This document shows positions 16,662-24,946 of a stretch of 50,644 nt of DNA, one piece after another. The position numbers and the translations under genes were made by a program. Source of the DNA: Marinobacter manganoxydans MnI7-9 (GTDB taxonomy: Bacteria > Pseudomonadota > Gammaproteobacteria > Pseudomonadales > Oleiphilaceae); the NCBI RefSeq assembly GCF_000235625.1, contig NZ_AGTR01000065.1:1-50644 (forward strand). Reading direction: 5' to 3'. Every line of letters starts with the position of its first letter. Position 1 is the stretch's first letter. Below the pieces are notes generated by a model. That model was given only the letters and a program-made list of their open reading frames with translations, did not search any database and was not told the DNA's origin.

Positions 16662-17693
16662 ATGCACCGTCCCGAATCGGATGGCAGAACGGTGAAGCCG
16701 GTCACCATCACGATTGATGCAATGAGTGGCGACCGCGGGGCTGCCGTCGTGGTTGCCGCATCGCTGCGGGCGGTGCGTGAAAACGAAGCCTTGAGCATCG
16801 TTCTGGTGGGAATCCGGAGCGAGCTCGAGGCTTTGTTGCGTGAGGGGCACGCCCGAATTCGCATTGTCGAGGCGGCAGACGTTGTTCGGATGAACGAGCG
16901 CCCCTCCCACGCTCTCCGCCACAAGAAAAACTCTTCCATGGCCATCGCCCTGAGTCTTGTTCGCGATGGCGAGGCCCAGGGCTGTGTCAGTGCCGGTAAC
17001 ACCGGTGCATTGATGGCATTTGGGCGCACCATTATCCGCATGTATCCGGGTATCGAGCGCCCGGCTATTGCCAAACTGATTCCCTCGCTCAGGGGGCGCT
17101 GTCACGTCCTTGATCTCGGCGCCAATGTCGACTCAACCGCCGAAAATCTCTATCAGTATGCCCTGATGGGGTCCCTGATGGCCTCTGCGATCTGCAGCCA
17201 GGCGGAACCAAGGGTCGCTCTTCTGAACGTCGGTGAGGAAGAGATAAAGGGCAATGAACAGGTCCGGCTGGCGTCTCATATGCTGGCCCAGTGCGATACC
17301 ATCAACTACATCGGTTATGTGGAAGGTAGCGATCTGTTCCGGGACGTCGCAGATGTGGTCGTCTGTGATGGCTTTGTCGGCAATATAGCCCTGAAAACCG
17401 GCGAGGGTGTTGCCGGTCTCCTCATAGAGCTGATGGAACAGGCCTTCACACGAAATCTCTACGGCCGACTGGTCGGCCTGCTGGCCCGTCCGATTATCGG
17501 TCGGCTTCTGCAATTGATGGATCCTTCCCGACACAACGGTGCCAGTTTGCTCGGTCTCCAGGGCGTGGTGATCAAAAGTCATGGCAACGCCAATGAGCGG
17601 GCCATGTTGTCGGCCATTCGACAGGCCGTTCGGGAAGTTGAGCTGGAAGTACCCCGCCGTATCAACGAGCGTCTCGACGATCTCATGCTTTGA
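16662..17693 (+). CDS. plsX: Phosphate acyltransferase PlsX
   Basis: The 343-residue enzyme makes acyl-phosphate from acyl-ACP at the membrane surface, the first step of phospholipid synthesis. Visible conserved parts are the ITIDAMSGD start, the SAGNTGALM segment near residue 109, LDLGANVD near 150, NVGEEEIKG, and the CDGFVGNIALKTGEG region. The usual DAMGGD(F/Y)GP is DAMSGDRGA here, a change at a well-conserved glycine. The ATG at 16662 follows rpmF by 13 bases. A GTG at 16692 in frame would give a start closer to E. coli PlsX, but no ribosome site favours it. It starts the fatty-acid part of the cluster. Confidence 0.94.
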   Translation: MHRPESDGRTVKPVTITIDAMSGDRGAAVVVAASLRAVRENEALSIVLVGIRSELEALLREGHARIRIVEAADVVRMNERPSHALRHKKNSSMAIALSLVRDGEAQGCVSAGNTGALMAFGRTIIRMYPGIERPAIAKLIPSLRGRCHVLDLGANVDSTAENLYQYALMGSLMASAICSQAEPRVALLNVGEEEIKGNEQVRLASHMLAQCDTINYIGYVEGSDLFRDVADVVVCDGFVGNIALKTGEGVAGLLIELMEQAFTRNLYGRLVGLLARPIIGRLLQLMDPSRHNGASLLGLQGVVIKSHGNANERAMLSAIRQAVREVELEVPRRINERLDDLML

Positions 17694-17805
17694 GTGCCTG
17701 AGACTAAAGTCTGTCCCGGTTTGGCCACGCATTCGCGGATAATTGGCCTAACTTGTACTATTGGCTAATCTCACGTAACCACCCAATGACGATAAGATCC
17801 CGCTT

Positions 17806-18744
17806 ATGAAATCAGCCTTTATTTTTCCAGGACAAGGGTCGCAATCGGTGGGCATGCTTTCGGCTGCCGCTGAAGCCTGGCCCATCATCGACAGAACCTT
17901 TTCCGAAGCCTCCAATGTTCTCGGCTATGACCTCTGGGATCTCTGCCAGAAGGGGCCGGCGGAGGAATTGAATAAAACCATGGTGACGCAGCCTGCGCTC
18001 CTGACGGCCAGTATTGCCCTCTGGCGGCAGTGGTTTGTTGCCGGCGGTTCTTCTCCCGATTTTCTCGCCGGTCACAGTCTGGGAGAGTACAGCGCCCTGG
18101 TGGCGGCAGAGAGCCTCGATTTTGTTGAAGCGGTCAAGCTGGTTCGCCTGCGTGGTGAGCTCATGCAGGACGCTGTGCCGGCTGGAGAAGGGAAGATGGC
18201 AGCCATCCTTGGTCTTGAGGATGATGCCGTTGTGGCAGCCTGTCAGGATGCGGCACAGGGCGATGTGGTATCTGCGGTAAACTTCAATGCCCCTGGTCAG
18301 GTGGTTATTGCTGGCTCGGCAGCCGCAGTTGAACGGGCTATTGAAGCCTGCAAGGAAAAAGGCGCGAAGAAGGCCATGCCATTGCCTGTAAGCGTGCCAT
18401 CGCATTGCGCACTTATGAAAGGCGCCGCGGAGGAGCTGGCGAAAGCGTTGGAGGATGTTCGCTTTAATGATGCTGTCATCCCGGTTATACAAAATGTTAA
18501 CGCTGCCGCCGAGACCGAATCCGCTACACTGAAGGCCAACCTTCTCAAGCAGCTTTATTCTCCGGTGCTCTGGACGGACTCTGTGCGTGCCCTCGTTTCC
18601 AATGATGTCGAAGTTGCAGTCGAGTGCGGCACTGGAAAAGTGTTGGCAGGGCTGGCCAAACGTATCGACCGGGCTTTGGCCGTTCACAGTATCGAAGACC
18701 CGGATTCGCTGGCGAAGGCGCTGGACGCTTTCGGTCAGTCCTGA
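17806..18744 (+). CDS. fabD: Malonyl-CoA:ACP transacylase
   Basis: The 312-residue enzyme transfers malonyl from CoA to ACP for fatty-acid synthesis. The oxyanion-hole motif PGQGSQ lies at residues 8-13, and GHSLGEY holds the nucleophile Ser91 (E. coli Ser92). The active-site His lies in SVPSHCALM. Length and motif spacing are normal. It is separated from plsX by 112 bp; two ATTGGC direct repeats (17742-17747 and 17760-17765) occur there, but I cannot assign them to a regulator. fabG follows after 18 bases. Confidence 0.96.
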   Translation: MKSAFIFPGQGSQSVGMLSAAAEAWPIIDRTFSEASNVLGYDLWDLCQKGPAEELNKTMVTQPALLTASIALWRQWFVAGGSSPDFLAGHSLGEYSALVAAESLDFVEAVKLVRLRGELMQDAVPAGEGKMAAILGLEDDAVVAACQDAAQGDVVSAVNFNAPGQVVIAGSAAAVERAIEACKEKGAKKAMPLPVSVPSHCALMKGAAEELAKALEDVRFNDAVIPVIQNVNAAAETESATLKANLLKQLYSPVLWTDSVRALVSNDVEVAVECGTGKVLAGLAKRIDRALAVHSIEDPDSLAKALDAFGQS

Positions 18745-18762
18745 AACGAAAGGGAGTTATTC

Positions 18763-19506
18763 ATGTCTCTGGAAGGTAAAACCGCACTGGTCACCGGTGC
18801 TACCCGCGGTATTGGTCAGGCCATTGCCCGTGCGCTGGCCGCGCAGGGTGCCGAAGTTGTCGGAACAGCAACCAGTGAAGCCGGTGCAGAATCCATCACC
18901 AACGATCTCCAGTCGGCCGGTTACAAGGGTTACGGCATGGTCATGAACGTTGCAGACCCTGCCAGCATTGAAGCCGGTTTGAAGGAGCTGACGGAGAAAT
19001 CGGGGGCTCCCCTGATTCTGGTCAACAATGCCGGCATTACCCGTGATAACCTCCTGATGCGGTTGAAAGATGATGACTGGGCCTCGGTTCTGGAAACCAA
19101 TCTGTCCAGCGTCTATCGGACCAGCAAGGCCGTGCTTCGTGGCATGGCCAAGGCCAAATGGGGCCGGATTATCAATATCAGCTCCGTGGTTGCCGGTATG
19201 GGCAATGCGGGGCAGGGCAATTACTGCGCCGCCAAGGCCGGGGTTGAAGGGTTTACCCGAAGCCTGGCCAAGGAAATGTCGAACCGCGGTATCACTGCAA
19301 ATTGCGTGGCTCCCGGATTTATTGACACGGATATGACAAAAAAACTGGACGACAAGCAGCGTGGGGCTATGCTGGAAATCATACCCGCGGGTCGTCTGGG
19401 TGAGCCGGAAGAAGTGGCAGCCGTGGTTGCCTTCCTGGCATCAGATGCAGCCGGATACGTGACGGGTGAAACCATCAACGTGAACGGCGGAATGTACATG
19501 GGATAA
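18763..19506 (+). CDS. fabG: 3-oxoacyl-ACP reductase
   Basis: This 247-residue short-chain dehydrogenase reduces 3-oxoacyl-ACP with NADPH. The cofactor motif TGATRGIG is at residues 11-18 and NNAG at 88-91. The catalytic residues are Ser141, Tyr154 and Lys158 (NYCAAKAG), and the C-terminal GETINVNGGMYM end is the family signature. A good ribosome site (AAAGGGAG) precedes the ATG. It is followed by a weak GGGG/CCCC hairpin at 19508-19519 and then acpP, which probably lets acpP be expressed at a different level. Confidence 0.97.
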   Translation: MSLEGKTALVTGATRGIGQAIARALAAQGAEVVGTATSEAGAESITNDLQSAGYKGYGMVMNVADPASIEAGLKELTEKSGAPLILVNNAGITRDNLLMRLKDDDWASVLETNLSSVYRTSKAVLRGMAKAKWGRIINISSVVAGMGNAGQGNYCAAKAGVEGFTRSLAKEMSNRGITANCVAPGFIDTDMTKKLDDKQRGAMLEIIPAGRLGEPEEVAAVVAFLASDAAGYVTGETINVNGGMYMG

Positions 19507-19639
19507 GCCCCTTTCGGGGTCTGTGCGCAACCCCTTGTCGCACAACATGTTTATCAGAATCCCTGCTTGTTTGCAGGTAGGGTTTAAACTAAACTGGCAG
19601 CACTAGAGTTGCTTGGTTGACACACAAAGTGAGGACATT

Positions 19640-19873
19640 ATGAGTACAGTTGAAGAGCGCGTGAAGAAGATCGTTTGTGAACAGTTGGGCGTTAAAGAGT
19701 CCGAAGTTCAGAACTCATCTTCTTTTGTAGAGGATCTTGGCGCTGACTCACTGGACACCGTTGAGCTGGTTATGGCACTTGAAGAGGAGTTTGAAACCGA
19801 GATTCCTGACGAGGAAGCCGAGAAGCTGACAAGTGTTCAGGACGCGATCGACTACATCGTCGCGCACACCTGA
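19640..19873 (+). CDS. acpP: Acyl carrier protein
   Basis: The 77-residue acidic protein carries the growing acyl chain on a phosphopantetheine attached to Ser37 in GADSLDTVE. Sequence and length are nearly identical to known AcpP proteins. I place the start at ATG 19640 (MSTVEERV), since the upstream in-frame GTG/TTG-type extension is not conserved and GAGG lies 7 bases before this ATG. Strong expression is expected. A strong terminator follows at 19900-19938, though fabF downstream must be reached by readthrough or its own promoter. Confidence 0.98.
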   Translation: MSTVEERVKKIVCEQLGVKESEVQNSSSFVEDLGADSLDTVELVMALEEEFETEIPDEEAEKLTSVQDAIDYIVAHT

Positions 19874-19899
19874 TACTCTGCATTTAAGAAAGCCAGGCA

Positions 19900-19938
19900 A
19901 AAAGCCGTCCTTGTGAAATAGCGAGGGACGGCTTTTTT
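19900..19938 (+). terminator. Rho-independent terminator after acpP
   Basis: The stem AAAAGCCGTCC (19900-19910) pairs with GGACGGCTTTT (19926-19936) around a 15-base loop and is followed by a T-run. It separates acpP from fabF. Confidence 0.9.
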
Positions 19939-20003
19939 ATTGGCCGAAAATCAGGTTCAATCGGCGTTCAGATTCATTCGGACAAGATCAGGTGCAACAG
20001 GTT

Positions 20004-21251
20004 ATGACTAAACGGCGAGTTGTCATCACAGGTATGGGCATGCTGTCGCCAGTCGGCAATAGCGTGGAGTCGTCCTGGGAAGCGATTCAGGCCGGGCGCA
20101 GCGGGATCGGTATGATCGACCGCTTTGACGCGTCTGCCTATAACACCAGAATTGGTGGGGCCATTCGGGATCTGGACATGGAGTCCTACCTGTCCCCGAA
20201 GGATGCCAGAAAGCTTGATGCCTTTATCCATTATGGCCTGATTGCTGCGCAGCAGGCAGTTGACAGCAGTGGGCTGGAGTCGTTTGAGAAGCTTGATCGG
20301 GAGCGAGTAGGTATTGCAATCGGCTCCGGGATTGGCGGCCTTGAGTACATAGAGAAGAGCGTCCTGACCATGGACAAGTCGGGGCCCCGAAAGGTTTCCC
20401 CGTTTTTCGTGCCTGCTTCTGTCATCAACATGATCTCCGGCAATGCCGCGATCCGTTTCGGATACCGTGGCCCCAACATTGCGATCGTGACAGCCTGCAC
20501 TACCGGCACCCACAACATTGGTTACGCGGCCCGCACGATTGCCTATGGCGACGCCGATGTCATGCTGGCAGGTGGCTCGGAAATGGCGACGACGCGTACC
20601 GGTATGGCTGCGTTTTCGGCTGCGCGGGCTCTGTCTACCCGTAACGATGAACCGGAAAAGGCCAGCCGCCCCTGGGATAAAGACCGGGACGGCTTTGTGC
20701 TCAGCGATGGCGCCGGTGTCGTTGTGCTTGAAGAGCTTGAACACGCAAAGGAGCGGGGCGCCACCATATACGGTGAAGTTGTCGGTTTTGGTATGAGCGA
20801 CGACGCCCACCACATTACAGCGCCGCCCGAAGATGGCGAGGGCGCCGCCCGATCCATGGCGAACGCAGTTCGTGATGCTGGCCTTGATCTGGAAGAAATC
20901 GACTACATCAACGCCCATGGAACCTCCACCCAGGTTGGTGACGTGGCCGAAGTGGCTGCAGTTCGTCGGGTGTTCGGCGCGCATGCCGAAAAGCTGGCCA
21001 TGAGCAGCACCAAGTCCATGACAGGTCACCTGCTTGGAGCTGCTGGTGCTGTGGAAGCGATCTTCTCGGTTCTGGCCATTCGGGATGGGGTCCTGCCGCC
21101 CACCATCAATCTGGACAATCCGGATGAGGGTTGCGATCTGGACCTTGTGGCACACACGAGCCGTAAGGCGGATGTGCGGGTAGCCCTATCCAACTCCTTC
21201 GGGTTCGGTGGTACCAACGGCACCCTGATTTTCCGTCGCTACGAAGGCTGA
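20004..21251 (+). CDS. fabF: 3-oxoacyl-ACP synthase II
   Basis: The 415-residue condensing enzyme elongates acyl-ACP with malonyl-ACP. The catalytic Cys165 lies in [10 protein letters not shown], and the two catalytic His residues lie in NAHGTST and in [10 protein letters not shown], with the late FGFGGTNG motif. The start is placed at ATG 20004 ([12 protein letters not shown]). A GTG at 19992 in frame would add four residues, and neither start has a strong ribosome site. It follows the acpP terminator and leads directly into pabC (8-base gap), as in most gammaproteobacteria. Confidence 0.96.
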   Translation: MTKRRVVITGMGMLSPVGNSVESSWEAIQAGRSGIGMIDRFDASAYNTRIGGAIRDLDMESYLSPKDARKLDAFIHYGLIAAQQAVDSSGLESFEKLDRERVGIAIGSGIGGLEYIEKSVLTMDKSGPRKVSPFFVPASVINMISGNAAIRFGYRGPNIAIVTACTTGTHNIGYAARTIAYGDADVMLAGGSEMATTRTGMAAFSAARALSTRNDEPEKASRPWDKDRDGFVLSDGAGVVVLEELEHAKERGATIYGEVVGFGMSDDAHHITAPPEDGEGAARSMANAVRDAGLDLEEIDYINAHGTSTQVGDVAEVAAVRRVFGAHAEKLAMSSTKSMTGHLLGAAGAVEAIFSVLAIRDGVLPPTINLDNPDEGCDLDLVAHTSRKADVRVALSNSFGFGGTNGTLIFRRYEG

Positions 21252-21259
21252 CCCCCGCC

Positions 21260-22078
21260 GTGTTTCGTCTTTTCTGGGCTGACGACGGTGGCTTGCCCGC
21301 CAATGACCGCGGTTTGGCCTACGGCGACGGGCTGTTTGAAACGATCCGCATGGTTGAGCAGAAAGGAGTCCTGCTTTCGCGACACCTTGAGCGCATGGTT
21401 CGTGATGCCGGTCGGTTGGGCATCGAGGTTTCGCGAAGGGATCTGGCGAACGTTTGTGTCCAGGCGGCGCAGCGCTTTGCCGGTCGATTCAGGGGGGAAG
21501 GCTGGATTCTCAAACTGACCCTGACCAGGGGCAGCGGTGGGCGGGGTTACCGGCCTGCTCCCGGGATGGAGCCAAACCTGCTGGTGTCGGCTTCACCGTT
21601 GCCTCCGATGCCGGATATTGCCGGAGAGGCCGTTGACTTCTCGAAAGTCCCCCTGTCTGTTAATCCTGTCTTGGCAGGTATCAAGTCTCTGAACCGGATC
21701 GAGCAGGTATTGGCCGCCGCTGAACTGGGGCCATCCCTTTTCGAGGTCATCATGGCTGATCACGGCGGCAATCTGGTGGAGGGTACCCGCACCAATCTTC
21801 TGCTCCGGCAAAGCGATGGCTGGGTGACACCGCCGGCATCCAGCCTTGCGGTTGCCGGCGTTCTCAGGCAATGGGTGCTTGAACGGCTGAGGCAACAGGG
21901 GGAAAGGGTGTCGGAGCGTCCGGTTGCTGTAGACGATGTCCTCGGTCCGGATTGCCATGGGCTATTTCTTCTGAATAGCGTTCTTGGGTTTGTTCCGGTT
22001 CGCACTATTGCCGGTCATGATTTGCCTGTCGATGGTGGACTTGCGACAATCTTCAATCCTCTCGAAACACTGGAATAA
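21260..22078 (+). CDS. pabC: Aminodeoxychorismate lyase
   Basis: This 272-residue PLP enzyme of fold type IV makes 4-aminobenzoate for folate. The YGDGLFETIR motif is at residues 21-30, the PLP-binding Lys142 lies in AGIKSLNRIEQV, and EGTRTNLLL is the conserved cofactor loop. The GTG start at 21260 lies 8 bases after fabF. The fabF-pabC-mltG-tmk order is the standard arrangement. Confidence 0.93.
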   Translation: MFRLFWADDGGLPANDRGLAYGDGLFETIRMVEQKGVLLSRHLERMVRDAGRLGIEVSRRDLANVCVQAAQRFAGRFRGEGWILKLTLTRGSGGRGYRPAPGMEPNLLVSASPLPPMPDIAGEAVDFSKVPLSVNPVLAGIKSLNRIEQVLAAAELGPSLFEVIMADHGGNLVEGTRTNLLLRQSDGWVTPPASSLAVAGVLRQWVLERLRQQGERVSERPVAVDDVLGPDCHGLFLLNSVLGFVPVRTIAGHDLPVDGGLATIFNPLETLE

Positions 22079-22083
22079 ATCGT

Positions 22084-23127
22084 TTGTTCAAGAAGTTATT
22101 GCTTGCGTGTGTTTGTGCTGCTGTCCTGATCTCAGCGGGAACCGGTCTGTGGGTGTGGCAAGGCTTGAAAGGCCTTGAAAAGCCAGTCGAGTTCGAAGAG
22201 CCGCTGCTTTTTCAGGTTCCCCAGGGTGCGTCTTTCACGGAAGTGGCGGGTCGCCTTGAAGATGAAGGATTGGTCTCGGACCGGCTGTGGCTCAGGCTAT
22301 ATGGTCGCCTTGACCCTGGGCAGACCCGGATCAAGGCTGGCGAGTATGAATTCCTTGATGGCATGAGTCCCGTCGACATGATTGGCATCATGGTCTCCGG
22401 CGATACCAAGCACTGGTATGTGCAATTTATCGAGGGATGGACTTTTCAGGATATGAGGGCAGCACTGGCAAACGCCGAGCGATTGCAAAAGCTCACAGGC
22501 GAGTGGTCCAGTGAAAAGATCATGGCGGCTGTCGGTGCGGAAGGGGAGCATCCTGAGGGGCGGTTTTTCCCGGATACCTACGCCTTTACCAGCACCGAGT
22601 CCGATCTGGATCTTCTGAGGCGTGCCTTCAGCCGTATGGAATCAGTGCTGGCTGAGGAGTGGGCAGCACGGGAAGATGGGTTGCCCTATGAAAACCCCTA
22701 TGAAGCTCTGATCATGGCCTCTATTGTGGAGCGCGAAACTGGCGCCCCGGAAGAGCGCGACCAGGTTGCAGGGGTATTTGTTCGCCGCCTCCAGAAGGGA
22801 ATGCGCCTGCAAACCGATCCCACGGTTATTTATGGTATGGGCGATAGTTATCAGGGCCGTATCGGCCGTAAGGATCTGCGCACCTACACGCCCTACAACA
22901 CATACAGAATCAATGGACTGCCCCCAACGCCCATCGCCCTGCCTGGCCGTGAATCCATTCACGCGACCCTGCATCCGGATGATGGAGATGCGCTCTATTT
23001 CGTTGCCCGTGGCGATGGTACCCACAAATTTTCACGCACACTGGCGGAACACCAGAAGGCTGTGCGTGAGTTTCAGCTTAACCGACGTGAGGATTACCGC
23101 TCCTCGGTTAAGCAGGGTGGAGAATGA
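22084..23127 (+). CDS. mltG: Endolytic peptidoglycan transglycosylase MltG
   Basis: The 347-residue protein (YceG-like) cleaves nascent glycan strands at the inner membrane. It has an N-terminal membrane helix (about 5-27), a LysM-like region (about 40-110) and the catalytic domain. The active-site Glu lies in MASIVERETG (residues 211-220), and the QTDPTVIYGMG and YNTYRINGLPP motifs follow. The start is TTG at 22084, 5 bases after the pabC stop. It overlaps tmk by 4 bases (ATGA, 23124-23127). Confidence 0.95.
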   Translation: MFKKLLLACVCAAVLISAGTGLWVWQGLKGLEKPVEFEEPLLFQVPQGASFTEVAGRLEDEGLVSDRLWLRLYGRLDPGQTRIKAGEYEFLDGMSPVDMIGIMVSGDTKHWYVQFIEGWTFQDMRAALANAERLQKLTGEWSSEKIMAAVGAEGEHPEGRFFPDTYAFTSTESDLDLLRRAFSRMESVLAEEWAAREDGLPYENPYEALIMASIVERETGAPEERDQVAGVFVRRLQKGMRLQTDPTVIYGMGDSYQGRIGRKDLRTYTPYNTYRINGLPPTPIALPGRESIHATLHPDDGDALYFVARGDGTHKFSRTLAEHQKAVREFQLNRREDYRSSVKQGGE

Positions 23128-23765
23128 GCATGAGAGGGCAATTCATTACGTTTGAAGGTACAGAAGGCGTTGGCAAGTCCACTCAGTTGGCGAATGCCGC
23201 CAGTACCCTCGAGAACCTCGGTGTGGATGTGTTGGTAACCCGTGAGCCTGGCGGCACCCCCATGGCCGAGCACATTCGCGAGCTGCTGCTGGCAACCCGG
23301 GATGAGGTGGTTCACGAAACCACGGAACTGCTGTTGATGTTTGCAGCCCGCGCCCAGCACTTACATACGAGAATCCTGCCGGCACTCGACGCTGGTCAGT
23401 GGGTGCTGTGCGACCGGTTCACCGATGCCACATTTGCCTATCAGGGAGGTGGGCGCGGTGTGTCGCAGGAGCGGATTGCATTGCTGGAAAACCTGGTTCA
23501 GGGTAACGTCCGTCCTGATCACGTGATATTGTTCGATGCGCCAGTGGAAACCGGAATGGCCAGAGCAAGGCGTCGGGGTGAACTGGACCGGTTTGAGCAG
23601 GAAGATCTGGAGTTTTTTCAGCGAATCAGAAATACCTACCTCGACCGTGCCAATGAGGCCCCGGATAGATATCATATTATCAACGCGGCGCGCCCACTGA
23701 ATCAGGTTTCCGAGGAGGTTGTCCAGCTGCTTACCGGTTTATTGAGCCCGACTGGTCATGGCTGA
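23124..23765 (+). CDS. tmk: Thymidylate kinase
   Basis: The 213-residue kinase phosphorylates dTMP. The P-loop FEGTEGVGKST is at about residues 10-20, the DRF motif is in CDRFTDATFAYQG, and the lid region contains ARRRGELDRFEQE, with Arg residues typical of class II bacterial enzymes. An alternative ATG two codons downstream (23130) is equally possible. In most gammaproteobacteria tmk is followed by holB (DNA polymerase III delta'), but here the next gene is an unrelated AraC regulator after a 100-bp gap, and holB is not in the window. Confidence 0.96.
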   Translation: MSMRGQFITFEGTEGVGKSTQLANAASTLENLGVDVLVTREPGGTPMAEHIRELLLATRDEVVHETTELLLMFAARAQHLHTRILPALDAGQWVLCDRFTDATFAYQGGGRGVSQERIALLENLVQGNVRPDHVILFDAPVETGMARARRRGELDRFEQEDLEFFQRIRNTYLDRANEAPDRYHIINAARPLNQVSEEVVQLLTGLLSPTGHG

Positions 23766-23824
23766 GGCCAGCTTGGTAGTTTTGGAGGTTTAGCCTTCAT
23801 TCGTGCACTTTTTGTAAGGTTCTG

Positions 23825-23853
23825 CTTTAATTGATGTACATTCTCAATTAAAG
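23825..23853. promoter_or_regulatory. 29-bp dyad upstream of the AraC-family gene
   Basis: CTTTAATTGA (23825-23834) and TCAATTAAAG (23844-23853) form a perfect 10-bp inverted repeat around a 9-base centre that itself contains TGTACA. It ends 13 bases before the ATG at 23867. It is AT-rich and far better than expected by chance, so it is a likely operator or promoter-overlapping site. A smaller GACT-GGC-AGTC hairpin (23853-23863) follows immediately. Confidence 0.55.
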
Positions 23854-23866
23854 ACTGGCAGTCTTG

Positions 23867-24646
23867 ATGGTCGACGCAAAACTTCTAAAACTCCCCAGCG
23901 CAGCGCATCAGCACCGCCACGAACATCATCAGATCGTGATCGGTGTCAGAGGGGAAGCCGAACTGAGTGTCGACGGGACAGGGGCTCGTCTGGATACCTG
24001 GAGAGCCTGTTTCGTGCCCACGGAAGCCCAGCACGATTTTTGTGGCAGTCACTCCAACCATGTTCTGGTCATTAATCTTGATCCACTGACTCCCGCGTTT
24101 AACACTCCGGCCCATGCGGATTACGAGCGGATGATGCGAGTCTTTGAGAAGCCGCGCACCCTGCAAATGGACAGTCGTTTGCAGGGCTTTGTCCAGTTCA
24201 CCGCTACCGAATTTGATCGCGCGCCAGAGAACGCAACGCTCCAGCAGCACCTGGCTACCAGTATTCTCTACTGCATGGCCGACAGGATAGCCGGCGGGCA
24301 GACGCAATCTCCCGATCGGAACCCCGTAAGCCCGGAAGTCGTTCGATCGTACATCCTCAATAACCTGCACCGAAAAATCACCGTTGAGGAAATGGCGGGG
24401 AAGGCCTGTCTCAGTGTCAGCCGCTTTCACGAGGTATTCAGGGATGCCGCTGGTATAACGCCCCATCAATTCCTTCTTCAGACGCGTCTGGAGCAGGCCT
24501 CTGAACTTCTTGTCTCAACGTCACTCTCGGTATCTGAAATCAGTTACAGAACCGGCTTCTCATCTCAGAGCGCTTTGACCAACGCGTTACGAAAATACAA
24601 GGGAACCACGCCGTCCAGGCTACAGGCGGGTGCTTACGCTGCCTGA
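23867..24646 (+). CDS. AraC-family transcriptional regulator
   Basis: The 259-residue protein has an N-terminal cupin-like sensor part (with the HQHRHEHHQIVIGVRG stretch, His-rich, about 15-31) and a C-terminal double helix-turn-helix (about 160-255) with the AraC signature SEISYRTGFSSQSALTNALRKYKGTTP. The likely start is ATG 23867; a TTG just before it would add one residue. It lies 300 bp upstream of putP in the same direction, and phased repeats typical of AraC sites lie in front of putP. I infer that it activates putP. This resembles the pseudomonad pairing of the AraC regulator PruR with proline utilisation genes, but identity with PruR is unproven. Confidence 0.88.
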   Translation: MVDAKLLKLPSAAHQHRHEHHQIVIGVRGEAELSVDGTGARLDTWRACFVPTEAQHDFCGSHSNHVLVINLDPLTPAFNTPAHADYERMMRVFEKPRTLQMDSRLQGFVQFTATEFDRAPENATLQQHLATSILYCMADRIAGGQTQSPDRNPVSPEVVRSYILNNLHRKITVEEMAGKACLSVSRFHEVFRDAAGITPHQFLLQTRLEQASELLVSTSLSVSEISYRTGFSSQSALTNALRKYKGTTPSRLQAGAYAA

Positions 24647-24661
24647 TTCCGTGTTCTGAGC

Positions 24662-24724
24662 CCTACAACCGTAGGATTGTGCAAAAGAATCGTAGGATTT
24701 CGTAAGCCTGGCGTCCGTAGTAAT
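24662..24724 (+). promoter_or_regulatory. Phased direct repeats upstream of putP, probable AraC-type operator
   Basis: The 9-mer CGTAGGATT occurs at 24670-24678 and again at 24691-24699, exactly 21 bp (two helical turns) apart, each preceded by AAC or AAT. A degenerate third copy (CGTAGTAAT) is at 24716-24724. CCTAC-AACC-GTAGG (24662-24675) is an inverted copy of the core. AraC-family activators typically bind such direct repeats with this spacing. The rest of the 300-bp gap before putP (24647-24946) holds no gene. Confidence 0.6.
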
Positions 24725-24946
24725 ACTAACTTATAGCGGTTGGGAGCCTGGCTTGAATGGCTGACTGCATTGGCGTCAAGAACCCGAGATGAGGATCACG
24801 CCGCGCAGGTGAGTCACTGAACAATCCCGTTCCGATAAGGAACAATTTTCGTGTGAACAAGAAGAACAGTGCAGCGCGTTGTCGGCAGGTCAGTTCTGTG
24901 CTTCGCGAGCGAACCTGATTCCGACTCATTAAACCGGAGGAGCCCT

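Noticed and set aside
17742-17765. Two ATTGGC direct repeats 18 bp apart before fabD
   Set aside because: Only 6 bp each with no known regulator match; a TTGGCC-N17-TAATCT promoter reading has a poor -10. Too weak to annotate.
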